Positions 11,144 to 23,028 of a DNA stretch of 64,000 nucleotides are shown piece by piece. The translations under genes and the position numbers were made by a program. Each line of letters opens with the position of its first letter. The stretch's first letter is position 1. The notes beneath the pieces are model-generated. The model searched no databases, had not been told where the DNA came from, and saw nothing but the letters and a program-made list of their open reading frames with translations. The DNA comes from Panagrolaimus kolymaensis (taxonomy: Eukaryota > Nematoda > Chromadorea > Rhabditida > Panagrolaimidae): contig JAJQJQ010000023.1 in assembly GCA_028622995.1 (NCBI GenBank), forward strand, positions 1,302,001 to 1,366,000, read 5' to 3'.

Positions 11144-12295
11144 TTAACGACGTGTTGTGCCACCAAAGCTTGTTGAGGTATGAGTTGATGCTGAACGAGA
11201 TGATGAAGGTCCAGAATGTTGATAAGAAGATTGATAATTTGATGATGACGATGAACCAAAACCAGTATCACGATCGAATTGAGTTTGTCCACCACCGCCC
11301 CATCCATAACCTCTTCGTCGATAAGCTCCTTCATTTCTGTTTCCACGATTTCCAAAAAAGTATCCACCAAGAGCACCAAGTCCCATACCAGTAAAGAATC
11401 CTGGGCCACCACCACCAGCAGCTGGTGCACCCGTAGTTGTTGAAGATGCTCCTTTCGTTGCTTCATCATATGATGGTGGGTAAGCTCTGAATCCAGGTGG
11501 AGGAGGATTTCCACCACCGCCGCCACCTCCAGGAGGAAATCCGGGACCAATTCCACCATGTCCACGATTTCTATCACCTTCATTTCCTGGTCGTGGACCA
11601 CTTAATGTGAGGTAAAGAAGATAAATAACGAAGCATACAATTCCAAAATAAATAATCCCTAACCAGTTTACACTAAAGACATAAAAAATTAGTTAAAAGA
11701 TAACAGGAAACGTTTAAATGACTCACTGATATTCATTATCTTCATAAGGCGCTGATGGAGTTCTTTTAGCATATGAGGCGGAACCAAGAGGAGCAGCATT
11801 GAGTTCATATTCAAGTCCACAACTACCAGCAAGAATAAATGGATCATCTGGGTAATCAAATCCTTCACAAGTAACAGATATCTAAAAAGAATTATTATTA
11901 AAACCAGAAATTTAATAATAAGAGAAACTATTTTATGATAAGGTAATGACAAAAACTTACTCTTCCAAATTCATATTCTTTTGGCATTGAAGCTTTGCAT
12001 TCCCATTGAACATCACGTCCATCAAATCCTTTATTGTAACATTGAACAACAGCAGGAGCATATTGTCCTTGAGCTGAACCACCAACACATCTCAATTGTG
12101 GCACAGGTTGACTTCTTCGTCCTTGAGTATATTGACCTCGTTGTAACGTTAATGTTTGAATATCTGTCAGTTGAACTTTACTATGTGCTGATACTGAAAA
12201 TTTTATAAAACTTTGAAATTAATAAATAAAAAATATAACTTACTTGAAGAAAATAAAACAAGGAATGAAAGGAGAAATAATATTTTATGCTTCAT
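11144..12295 (-). CDS. SARAF: SARAF-like regulator of store-operated calcium entry
   Basis: Four exons read on the minus strand: 12244-12295, 11961-12193, 11727-11881, 11144-11672; 322 aa. A signal peptide (MKHKILFLLSFLVLFSS) is followed by an ER-lumenal Cys-containing domain with family hallmarks RGQYTQGRRSQPVPQLRCVGG, NKGFDGRDVQWECKA and GSCGLEYEL. One membrane helix (about 148-170, WLGIIYFGIVCFVIYLLYLTL) precedes a cytosolic Pro/Gly/Ser-rich tail containing GFFTGMGLGALGGYFFG and ending GGTTRR; these match the vertebrate protein's tail organisation. SARAF resides in the ER membrane and promotes slow inactivation of STIM/Orai calcium entry. The gene is divergent from the sulfotransferase to its right, with 372 bp between start codons. 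Length is close to the human protein. Confidence 0.93.
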
Positions 12296-12667
12296 TGAAG
12301 TCTCCTTGTATCAGTAAAATAAAAATACTTTAGTAAAAAACAACGTTGACTTCGATGAATTTTTCTTTTAAAATGGTCGAACAACTGTTTAGAAAAATGG
12401 AAAGTTTCAAAATTTTCGAATAACCCTCGTCAGCAATTGGCCAAAAGAGGTTCACATCAACCATGGCATCTTACAACGAATGCGAACCACGAACATCGTT
12501 TGCTTTTTTGAATTTTTTATTACTGCAAAAACCATTTTTTTGATAAAGTATTCAATTCAATACCATCGATAATTATATTTAGATAACCTTTATCGAAATG
12601 TAAATGAATTTTATTTATGTTGGCACCACCATCATCACATGTCCTAATACAAACAATACAGTTATAA
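12296..12667. promoter_or_regulatory. Bidirectional intergenic region, SARAF / HS6ST
   Basis: 372 bp separate two divergently transcribed start codons, so it should hold both promoters. I see no clear TATA box or known motif. Confidence 0.4.
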
Positions 12668-14073
12668 ATGAAGCCTGAAAATCGTGCTAGACCTTCATCA
12701 TTTTGTTGTGCGTCCACTTTAACATTAATTTTTTTATTACTCAGCATTGGTTTACTTGCTTCATACTTTTTTATTGATTTTAATGATGTTGGTGATACAG
12801 AATATTCAACCATTTCCTTCACTGCAAGATATTCATTGGATGAAATGCGATCGTTTGCTTATAAAAATAGTTTATCTAAAAATTATAAACCAAGTTTGTA
12901 TGTGAAATGGAATTTATCGTTCAATCGAATATTTGAAGATTCTGAAAATAGGTTAGCTTTGCCCTTTTTATTATTCTTTCTAATTTATTGTTTTCAGGTT
13001 TGATATCAATAATAACGACGTCATTGTATTCTTGCATATTCAAAAAACAGCTGGAACAAGTTTTGAAAGATTTTTGGTTAAATATTTAAATATTTCACGA
13101 CCATGTGTTTGTAATGTTGGTAAAAAGCGTTGCACATGTTTGAGACCTAATTCACGTAAAGAACAATGGTTATTTTCTCGTTATTCAACTGGATGGGCTT
13201 GTGGGCTTCATGCAGATTATACAGAACTTTCAAGCTCGGGTTGTGTTGATAGAGTTCTTGATAAAAAAGAAGGACAACATCAGAAGCGTAGATATTTTTA
13301 TACAACCTTTCTTCGAGAACCCATCGCAAGATTCATAAGTGAATATCGTCATGTTGAAAGAGGTGCTACATGGCTTGCAAGTAGGCATGTTTGCAATGGT
13401 AAACCTCCAACACCCGAGCAATTACCAATGTGTTTTGATCCTGAAGTTGGATGGGATGGCGTGGAAATGGAAGAATTTCTTTCATGTCCATACAATTTAG
13501 CTTTTAATCGTCAAACCCGAATGCTCGCGGATTTAACATTAGTTAATTGTTATGATACATCATCGACGATGAATTCAACAATGCGAGACAAAATTATGTT
13601 TGAAAGTGCTAAAAATAATCTAAGAAATTTGGCATATTTTGGGTTGAAAGAAAAAATGGAAGAAAGTCAATTTATTTTTGAGAAAACTTTTCAAATGACG
13701 TTAGTTTTATCTTTCTTTGATGCATTCCTTATTATATAATAAATCCCTTTTAAGTTTTACTCGAAAGCTTGCTGAATGGAATAAATCAAAATCCCATGAT
13801 ACTCCATTGACAGAAACAGAAATGCGAGTTATTCGAGAAAAGAATCATCTCGATATTCAACTTTATGAGTTCGCTGTAAAATTATTCAATAAACGATTGG
13901 AATTGATTCGTAATGGTGGTGAATCAAAAGAAATTCGTCCAAAGCCTATTGTTTATTTCAAATCAGAAGATGGAGAAGAAGCAGACGATGATAATGATGA
14001 AAGCTCAGAATATACAGATTCTTCATTCATGCATGATTTGATTAATAGCAATGAATCTTATGAGAGGCCTTAA
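12668..14073 (+). CDS. HS6ST: Heparan sulfate 6-O-sulfotransferase
   Basis: Three exons (12668-12951, 12998-13699, 13755-14073) encode 434 aa. It is a type II Golgi membrane protein: a short cytosolic tail, one membrane anchor (about 14-36), then the catalytic domain. The 5'-phosphosulfate loop is HIQKTAGTSFERF (from 108) and the 3'-phosphate loop is FLREPIARFISEYRHV (about 200); both bind the donor PAPS. Family blocks such as CTCLRPNSRKEQWLFSRYST and YNLAFNRQTRMLADL are present. The splice between QM and TRKLAEWN restores the conserved C-terminal helix (REKNHLDIQLYEFAVKLF). It transfers sulfate to the 6-O position of glucosamine in heparan sulfate. The tail is acidic and Ser-rich. Confidence 0.94.
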
Positions 14074-14623
14074 ATTTTTATTTAGCTATATTAAAAAATC
14101 AGAAAATCACTAAAAAATTTAAATCTGTGCACATAATTTGCTTTTCTCAACTAAAAATTTATCGCAAACAACAAACTTGCCTCTAAACTGACTTCCATTG
14201 ATCGCCCTTCCTTCTTTGAAATTTTCAAATGCTTTTTCCCATGAACTTTTCATGTCTTTCTTACTCTGCATTTATTCTTGCCGCCAGAATCATGAACAAA
14301 GATAAAAAAAATTTCGTTTTCACAATTTTAGTCTTAGCTCCTCTCTTCATAAACGCTCTTGCCGTATCTCATTAATTTATAGCACACAGGTATCACAAAT
14401 TTTATTTAAAATTTTTTCTTTAGTTTTGCTCAATTTTTTACTTATTGTTGCTGTTGCAATTTTTTTAATAAGGATCTCGTAATAATGGTGCTTTTCGCTT
14501 TGCCTTAAATTAATTTGTAAATAAAAAAATAATTTTGTAAGAAATTTACTCGAATTATTTGGTTAACCAAACCACTTTATTTTTTTGTTTTTAAACTTTA
14601 CCCACGCTGGATTTTTTTAAGTT
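14074..14623. other. Intergenic, HS6ST to TRAPPC5
   Basis: About 550 bp of AT-rich sequence with no supportable exon or RNA gene; presumed 3' UTR of HS6ST and promoter of TRAPPC5. Confidence 0.45.
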
Positions 14624-14626
14624 TAG
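14624..14626 (+). other. Candidate trans-splice acceptor of TRAPPC5
   Basis: A T-rich tract ending in TTTAG lies 6 nt before the start codon at 14632, with no upstream coding exon to pair with it. Confidence 0.4.
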
Positions 14627-14631
14627 AAATA

Positions 14632-15356
14632 ATGTTGCAAAGAAGTAAAACCGTTGGTATCTTGGATAAATCCTTATCAAAAGGAAAAACGGAAATAAAT
14701 TTATCAACTTATGCTTTACTTTTCGCTGAAATGGTTCGATATGCTCAGAATAAAGTGAATACTGTACAAGAACTTCAAGAAAAGTAAGTTGATTTCATAT
14801 TTATCTTCAAAAACTTACCATCACTATATTTTTTAGGTTAGCAGATTATGGTAAATTCGTTGGTGTTCGATTGCTTGATTTGATTGTTTTACGCGAAAAG
14901 AGCTATAAACGCGATACGAAGCTTCTAAATATGCTTATGTTTGTGAAAGGTACTGTATGGAAGAATTTGTTTAACAAAGAAGCCGATAAACTTGAAAGAA
15001 GCAATGATGATCCTTGTAAATGTAAGTTTGTTTTACATTATTTAAAAGCTAACCTTTTCCACTGCTTTTGTTTCAGATTTCCTAATCGAAAAAGATCCTC
15101 TTGTAAATACATTCATTTCGCTACCAAAAGATAAAAGTAATCTCAATTGTGCATGGTTTATTGCGGGCATCGTTGAGGCTTTTCTAACGGTAAATTTTGT
15201 TTTAACATTGATTATTGGTTAATAAACATATTTTTTTAGGAAAGCAACTTTCCATGTAAAGTCTCAGCACATTGGCACAAAGGAACTGCTTATATGATTG
15301 AATTCGATCAAGAAGTCATTGCAAGAGAGAATGCACTATTGGAATCAAATCGATAA
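14632..15356 (+). CDS. TRAPPC5: TRAPP complex subunit 5 (Trs31/BET3-like)
   Basis: Four exons (14632-14783, 14837-15021, 15077-15189, 15240-15356) give 188 aa, the length usual for this subunit. Conserved blocks include SKTVGILDKSLSKGKTEINL, FAEMVRYAQNKV, VGVRLLDLIVLREK, NMLMFVKGTVWKNLF and CAWFIAGIVEAFL. It is a core subunit of the TRAPP tethering and Rab GEF complexes, acting in ER-to-Golgi and intra-Golgi traffic on the cytosolic face. The start is supported by the family N-terminus and an acceptor 6 nt upstream. Confidence 0.95.
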
Positions 15357-15830
15357 CTATTTTTTATTTGTATTTTTTACTATGTATGTATGTATTAAGA
15401 GTGTTACACAAAAATGTTGAATCTCGAATCCAAAACATTTTTTTTTACTATGTATGGCAATTTAGGCTAAAAGCGAAAGTTTTGTTTTGAATGAAAGAAA
15501 CTTTTGCTAATTTTGTTTTTGGAGCGAAAGAATACTGTAGAAGCCGCTGTATGCATTCGCGCCTTTTCTGTTTCTTGTCTTTACAATTTCCATTTTCAAA
15601 AAATCATTGTTCATTCTTCGAAGCTTCAACATTTTGGTGTAACACTCTGCTCTCCATCTCTCTCTCTTATTTGCATATTTACTTTCACATTATTTATCTG
15701 TTCTCTTTTATGAAAGTGTTTTTTGCTTGTTTGATGAAATAATAACTGATTTCTTACTTACCTTGTGGATGGATGATTTTGAAGCGTTATCTGCGCTTCA
15801 TCAATACTTATATTTGATTGTTCTTAAGTC
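15357..15830. other. Intergenic, TRAPPC5 to DNA polymerase gamma
   Basis: 474 bp. It contains a TATGTATGTATG run near 15380 and pyrimidine-rich stretches (15560-15720), with no convincing exon. The sequence TTCTTAAG just before the polymerase start may be a trans-splice acceptor. Confidence 0.4.
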
Positions 15831-18800
15831 ATGCCTATACAAACATATCCAGCATTTGTTCCACAATCACCTCGTATGTGGCGTCATTCTCTTCGTGCTT
15901 TACCAACATGTCGTGGAGCTGGTGCCAAAGTCAATTATGGTCATATTGTACCGCAAACTTCTCACTCTCCTGCTGCAAAATTCAACCATCTTCCAACTAC
16001 TGATATTCCAAAACTCACTGATTTTCAAAATCATAACAAAAAACACCAAGATGATGAACTTCGTAAAGAAATTGAACTTGTCTCACCAAAAATTCATCGA
16101 CACCTCTTTCCTAATGTTCTCAACAGTGATGTACAACCAGAAATTCTTGATGATATGCTAGCATCGATTGTGCTTCCTGAATTACATGAATCTGTGGAAA
16201 AAGAAGGTTTAATGGCACATTTTGATGAAATTGGAAGGGCGCAGTTTGCAAGGTAATTTTATTTGTAAATTTAAACGAAAAAGATAACTTTTGTTACATG
16301 GAAAGAGTTGTGTCTTTTTTAAACCTCTCATTTATTAACAAGAGCTCTGTTTTTATGTAATTCTTCTCTAACCAAATCTAACTTATTTCACTATTTTTAG
16401 TTATGAAGAACTTCTCGACGTGGGTGCCAAGATTGAACATGCACCAAAAATGCCAAAAGAATGGATTTTCTCATCTGGTTGGACAAAATATGATTCACAA
16501 ACTGGAGCATCTGAAGCTGTACCATTTCCTGATGAAAAAGTTCTTTTCTTCGATGTTGAAGTTTGTGTTCCAGAAAGTAAACTTGCTTGTTTAGCAATTG
16601 CAATGTCTCCAACTTCATGGTATTCTTGGTGTAGCGATAGATTGGTCAACAATTCAGAAGTTCCAAAGTATACAAGATTAGAACATATGATACCATTAGA
16701 ACCTCCAGATGGAACAAAAACTCCTAAAATTGTTATCGGACACAATGTGGGATTTGATCGTGCAAGAGTCCGTGAACAATACTATCAAGAGGTTTGTTTA
16801 TTTCTTGATTATTGCTTACATAAAGTTATCTTATTGATTTGTTTCAGAAAACTGCAACACGATTTTGGGATACAATGTCTATGAACATCGCTGTATTTGG
16901 TATGGCAGAACATCAACGACTGATTTATGAAACAACTGATTTAAAAGAAGATTTTGATAAAACAAATAGATGGGTTGGAGCTTGGCGTTCTCGTGTTTCA
17001 AAAAATTCTCTTGGAGCTGTTCATGCTAAACTCTGTGGGGATTCAACTAAACTTCAACTCAATAAATCTATGCAAGATGTCTTCGTAAAAGAAAATATTG
17101 ATACAATTCGCGAACATTTCCAAGCACTGACAACGTATTGCGCTGAAGACGTTCAAGCAACTTTCGAAGTCTTTCAAAAACTTTATCCTATATTTCGAGA
17201 AAGGTATAAGCTTTAATTAATATTTTCTGGTTTTATTCTTTCTTTTTTTAGGTTTCCTCATCCTATCACTTATGTTGGAATGATGGAAATGGGTTCTGCT
17301 TATCTTCCAATCACCGACAATTGGCGTCTCTTTTATGACAAATGTAATGAAGAAACTTCTGAAAGAAATAACAAAGCTGCTCGTAGCCTAGCTCAAGCAA
17401 GCTTACAAGTTGTGAAAGAATTGTCTGCTTCAGATGTTTACTCGAATGATCCATGGATGTGGATTTGTGATTGGTCATTGCATAAGAAGTTATTCAAACC
17501 GAAGTGGTATCTAAACTTGTTCAAAACAAACGAAAAGAGCTCTCAAACTGATGACATTTCTTCGACAGATATAAAATTCAAATGTCGTGATGTTCCACGT
17601 GTTTTTGGGATTTGCTATGGACCATTCCCGTTACATTATAAATCTGATTTTGGATGGGGTTATCTTGTTCCAAATGCAGAAAGAAGTCGGGAATATTCTG
17701 ATACTGAAAATGTGAAAGTCAGACGTGGTGACGTTGTTATGATTCCGAATAAGTAAGTCCTCACTTTACAATATTTGATTTCATAGAAACATTTATTTTT
17801 AGATCAATTATGGAACTTATTGAAAAAAATCGTGCTAAAGGTTTCCCTGAACTTCCATTACCATCTGTTTCCGAAGCAAAAGTTGGCATATTCGATTTTT
17901 ATCGTTTACCTCATCCTAACAAACCTGGTCAAAATGTTGGAAGTCCTTTTACCAAAGATTATATTGATGAATTTGAAGCAGAACTTTTTCGAGCAACAAG
18001 ACATTCTGAAGCTTTATCTGATTATTTGTCAATTTTACGTTCTACCAGGTTTTGGGACAATTACAAAGAAAGATTTCAAGATGAAATTACTGTCTGGTTT
18101 GACGATGATGCGAAGATTGGAGCTATCGCACCTGCAATCATTCCAGCTGGTACAATTACTCGTCGTGCAACTCATAAATTATGGCTTACATCAACAAGTC
18201 CTAAAGAAGGTGTAATTGGAACTGATATGAAATCCATGGTTCAATGCACGGATGGATGGAAGATTGTTGGTGCAGATGTTGATTCTCAAGAACAATGGTA
18301 TGTTTATAAATTTAGCTTTTTATTGTAACAAAGTTTTTTTAGGCTTGCCGCATTGCTTGGTGATGTTGTAACAGGAAAAGGACAAGCTGGTGCCACACCT
18401 TTTGCTCAAATGCTTCTTGCTGGTTCTAAAGCTGATAAATCTGATTTACATTCCGTTAGTTTTTTATATTTATTTAATAATTTCATAGCTTTATCCTTAC
18501 ATTTATTTTTTTAGGTTGTCGCAAAACAAGTTGGAATTAGTCGGGATCATGCAAAAGTTCTAAATTATGCTCGACTTTATGGTGCAGGAAAATCTCATGC
18601 TGTTCAATTTTTAAAACAGAATGCAATTGGTGAGCAAGCAGCAAGAACTTTTAGTGACAAACTGTTTTCAACCACCAAAGGTACCGACAGAATGTTAGTT
18701 GGTTAATTTAAAAGATGAATTGTTATTGATAATTATTGTTTTAGGTATTACGAGTTAAATCCAAAATTGAAGAATGATTTCCTCAAATTCATTAAAGAAG

Positions 18801-19701
18801 AATGTCCTGTGAAATACCGTGATCAACACATTGTACATGATGGCCGCATCTTTCTTCAAACCTATACTCATACGGATGGACAACAATCATTCCTCTTTGA
18901 GGACTATATGAAGTCTAAAGAAAGTAAAGAACACAAATCTTACATGTCATTAACGGATTACGTTGTATTCTTGGTTAAACTTTATCCAAATTATCCTCAA
19001 AAAATTTCACTCTTCAAAGATGGATTGTAAGTTTTCTTATTCATTTTTTAACCCATTTATTTCATATTGTTTAGTGAATCTGATACTTTTAATTTCCTTG
19101 AAATTAAAGCACTTGAAGATAGTCCTCGAACTCCAATCCTTGGTTGTCGTCTTAGTCAAGCTCTTGAAGCCTTACCAGAGGGTGTGCCAGATGCTGAATT
19201 ATTCCGTCAAAAATACAAGCGTACTGTTATCAATTGGGTTATTCAATCAACAGCTGTTGATTTTCTTCATATGCTTCTTGTCTGTATGAAATGGTTATGT
19301 GAAAAATATGAAATTAAAGCAAGATTCGTTTTAAGTATTCATGATGAAGTGAGTTTTTTTCTTCTTCGGCATGCTTATAAAGTACTTTGTTAACATGAAT
19401 GATACTTTAGATTCGATACTTGGTTGCTGATGAAGATAAATATCGTTGTGCTCTTGCTTTAACCCTTTCAAATATGTATGTTCGTGCAGCAATTTCTCAA
19501 AAACTTGGAATCAATCAACTACCAAAATCTATTGCATTCTTCTCTCAAGTTGATATTGATACTGTATTGCGAAAAGAAGTGGATCAAAAGTGTACAACTC
19601 CTGATGGTCGTGTTATTCCTCCTGGTGATGCATTGGATATGAAACAAATTATTGAAAAAACTCATGGCACTCTTGAAAAGCAAACATCTCCTCCTGTCTA
19701 A
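15831..19701 (+). CDS. polg-1: Mitochondrial DNA polymerase gamma, catalytic subunit
   Basis: Ten exons (15831-16252, 16401-16791, 16848-17203, 17252-17752, 17803-18297, 18343-18454, 18515-18693, 18745-19026, 19075-19348, 19411-19701) encode 1100 aa, within the family range. The N-terminus is rich in Arg and lacks acids (QSPRMWRHSLRALPTCRGAG), fitting a mitochondrial presequence. Exonuclease motifs: Exo I FFDVEV (Asp192, Glu194), Exo II GHNVGFDRARV, Exo III YCAEDVQATFEVF. Family A polymerase motifs: A DVDSQEQWLAALLGD (from Asp715), B RDHAKVLNYARLYGAG (about 769-784), C LSIHDE (His1002, Asp1003, Glu1004). All catalytic residues are present, so both replication and proofreading activity are expected. 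It replicates the mitochondrial genome. Confidence 0.97.
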
Positions 19702-20489
19702 TTACCTGATAGCTTTGTGTTAGATTTAGTCTTAGCTCATGTATTTGTTTAATCTTTGTCTATTTGTAAATAATCGTTCTTTAATTTTCCATCGACACTC
19801 TTTGTTTTCTTATGATACTCGAATTTTGCCATTGCAATTAATTAAACCGGTTATAATTGTTATTACTTTTTTACTGTATGTTGTTATTCAGTTTTTGTTT
19901 TCTTATCATAATTTTAACATAAATATGAAGCATTTTTATAAATTGTTTTCACACTTGTTAGTTTCATTATGTGTTGAGAGCTTAAATTTAAATCGAATAC
20001 ATCATTCATGGTCTTTTCACGTTGAAGAAAGTAAATCTTTTTTTTGGTCGGAATTAGAAAAACTTTAAGCCTGTTAAAACTCATCAGCTAACTAACAGAG
20101 AACAGGAACAAAGCCTTCTAAAAAATCGTTTTTACAAGTTGAACTGATTTTAGATAAACTAGTCGTATCTTTGCCTAACTAATGAATCATATTTTTAATA
20201 ACTTAGATTACCATGTCCAAAACTTTTATGTAAAAGCAAGTGCGCTTTTTATAATCTTTCACTTGCCTTCGTAGTTGCTATTTTGAAACATATTGTTAAA
20301 TAGAAGAACTCGACAAATTTCGCAATGCTAGCAAAAAACTATTCACTTAGCAAGAATTAACTCCAAAAACACACTATTTTCACGTTTTTTTACTTTAGAA
20401 AAAAGCCAACAGGCTAAAAAAACATATAATAAGGTAAAAAAATTCACAAATAAAACAGCACAAACAAAAAAACAAAATCGAGAAAAGTA
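19702..20489. other. Intergenic between convergent genes
   Basis: 788 bp between the 3' ends of polymerase gamma and the RPT2-like gene. AT-rich; no exon or RNA gene I can support. Confidence 0.45.
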
Positions 20490-22390
20490 TTATAAATAGA
20501 ATTCTTTCATAACACCAAATTTCTTTGTTTGAAAGACATTTCGAATTGCTCGATCAAGATCTTCCATACATACAACTTTGCGATGAGCTTGAAGAGCTTG
20601 CATACCAGCTTCAGTACAAATAGCCTGAAAAACAAAGATATAAGCAACTTCGAAAGAAACAAAACTAATTACTGTTACTTGCAACAACAAAAAACAAACT
20701 TACACGACAATCAGCACCAGAAATTTCACGTTCTTTAATCATAATCTTTTCAAATTTGAAATCCTTTGCAAGAGTCATACCAGAAGTGTGGATATTGAAA
20801 ATTTTAAGTTTTGTCTTTTCATCAGGCTTTGGCAATTCAATTTTGCGATCAATTCTTCCAGGACAAATTAGAGCAGGATCAAGAGAATCAATACGATTGG
20901 TAGCCAAAATAATTTTGACATCCCCACGAGATTCAAAACCATCCAATTGATTTAATAGTTCGAGTAAAGTTCTTAGGACTTCTTGTTCTCCATGAGATGT
21001 AGTATCAAAGCGTTTGGTTCCAATGGCATCGATTTCATCCAAAAATACAATACATGGAGCATGTTCTTTAGCCATTATGAATAAATCCCGAACTAGACGA
21101 GCATCTTCACCAGATGATTTTTGAACAAGATCTGAGCCAGTTGCAGGTAAGAATGTTGTACAGGTTGAGTGAGCGACAGCTTTAGGAAGAAGAGTTTTAT
21201 CTAAAAATGAAAAGATAAGAGTACCATTGAGTATCACAAATGCATCCAAAAGCCATGTTAAAAGTAAGATAAAACATACCAGGTCCATGTTCACCATAAA
21301 GAATAACACCTTTAGGAGCAGTAATACCCGTTTCTTCATGATATTCCGGATGAGTTAAAAATAATTCCACAGATTTTTTGATTTCTTGAGTTTCAAATTC
21401 TAATCCACAAATATCATCGAAGGATTCTTTAGGAACTTTTTCAAGTTTATATAAAGCAGCTTTGGAATCAACAGTATCTTGAAAAACACCAACAACAGCA
21501 AGAGGAATAAATGTGCCAGCAGCATTGAAAACATTTTGACGTTGGATGAATCCTTGTTCGAGTAAAAGATAGTTGTGGACCCGATTTGATTTAAGCATAC
21601 GAAAAAGGCATTGTCGACGAGGAGCTACTAAAAGAATTTGGTTTAAATCAAAACAGAATATATAAAGAAAGTGTACTTACCTTGAAGAAGTTTGTTGATT
21701 GCATTAAGAGCTAAACATTTTTTTGTTGATGTAGTATCTTTAGTATGTGATGATGGAACCTGAAAAGATTTTTGAATACATATATTGATAATAAAAAACA
21801 CTCACAGCTGTAGAAAACTTATGAACTGCAGCACAGGTGATTTGCAAATTTTTAAAAAAATTTTTGAACCCTCTAAAAATAATTTATGTTGAATAAGTTG
21901 TAAACAATCAAAGGGTTACTTATTAACAACATTTTCCCAGGAATCGCTTCTTGGTTCTTTAATTGTATCACGAAGTAACCTAAAAAAACAAGTTTAATTA
22001 ATCTGCGTTTGAAGGAAAACTAACTTGTAGACACCGCTTCGAAATGAATCTTCTAATTTTCCTCGGTTATCATGTGTATGCCGACAGATAAAATTCATTT
22101 TTACCAAGAGCTCCAAAATTTTGTTGCACCTGAAAACAAATATTTTAAAGGAAAAGATAGTTAAAAATCATACTTTATTGTATCAGGAACCAACGTTTCC
22201 ATCTTTCTCTTAATTTCTTGAGATGTAGCGCAATCACAGTAGCGGTCATCTTCAAACATCAGTTCGCAAGGACTGCATTCGTATCTTTCTACAATGTGGT
22301 AAAGCATGTTGTAATAAGATACTACCTGAAAAACTTACAGTTAACAAGAATAGAGAACATATTTAAAATTACCTCTGCTCCATCAAGCAT
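20490..22390 (-). CDS. Divergent RPT2 (PSMC1)-like AAA protein, probable pseudo-ATPase
   Basis: Nine exons on the minus strand (22373-22390, 22174-22325, 22025-22129, 21920-21979, 21806-21872, 21681-21759, 21280-21627, 20704-21200, 20490-20624) join in frame to 486 aa. Residues 1-160 form a Cys-rich region I do not recognise. From about 161 it follows proteasome base subunit RPT2: a coiled-coil segment ([20 protein letters not shown]), but the OB domain is missing (about 70 residues shorter), then the AAA domain. Walker A is GEHGPDKT (272-279) instead of GPPGTGKT. Pore loop 1 reads KSSGED (304-309) where RPT2 has KYLGDG. Walker [13 protein letters not shown] and sensor ATNR are kept. The first arginine finger is Cys389 (ALICPGR), Arg392 is kept. 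The tail ends EFYL, compatible with an HbYX docking motif. Intact frame and splice sites argue against simple decay; a specialised non-hydrolysing subunit or an ageing paralogue are both possible. Confidence 0.82.
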
Positions 22391-23028
22391 TTTTTTTGTT
22401 TGTTAGCTTGCATTATGAAAGTATACTTTTTTACGATTTTACAAAGCAACGAATAAAAAAAATGCAGGAAAAAGTGTGAACGACGAATACAGTAACCAAA
22501 ATGTCTTGTAGCGAATACTAAAAAAAATTCCCAAGGGAGTGTGCAATTTTTTTTCGAAAGTTTTTGAAAAAAATGCACGCTCCCTTTGGTATTTTTTAGT
22601 GTAAGGAGAGGAGAAACTGAAAGTTAAAAATCCAAAACACTTAACGCTTGATTTTGTTTTTAATTCATTGCATGGAAGTGAAGAAGTGATAAGCGGCGCT
22701 TGATTTAAATGTGATTTGAATGTTTGGTGAGCTTAAAAGAAATTTTGTTTCAAAATAAAAGAATTAGAAATGAACATGTTGTTGGCAGGGAGAAAGCTCA
22801 ATTTTTTTGTTTACAGATTTTTTGATTGTAATAATTAATATGTTTTCTATTTTCTTGCTAGAATAATTTCACTGACTGTAATTTTTATTGGTTTTTCACA
22901 CTAAATTTAACAACAAAAACCGAATAACAAATAAAAACGTATGTATTTCTAGAAGTTTCAGATTTGATTGTAACATAACAAAAGGTTTATTGAAGAAAAA
23001 AAATTCAATGGAAAGGCTTTTAAAAAAT
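22391..23028. other. Intergenic with one large imperfect hairpin
   Basis: 638 bp between the RPT2-like gene start and the next gene's 3' end. Apart from the inverted repeat at 22517-22600 I see no gene. Confidence 0.5.
22517..22600. repeat. Imperfect inverted repeat, arms of about 35-38 nt
   Basis: The left arm (22517-22554, containing AAGGGAGTGTGCA) pairs with the right arm (22567-22600, containing TGCACGCTCCCTTT), loop about 12 nt, few mismatches. It could be a small MITE, a promoter-associated hairpin or a small-RNA precursor. Confidence 0.6.

Noticed and set aside
20490..22390. Calling the RPT2-like locus a pseudogene outright
   Set aside because: No frameshift or stop; all eight introns have proper GT/AG ends and the frame closes exactly. 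Degenerate catalytic sites alone do not prove decay.
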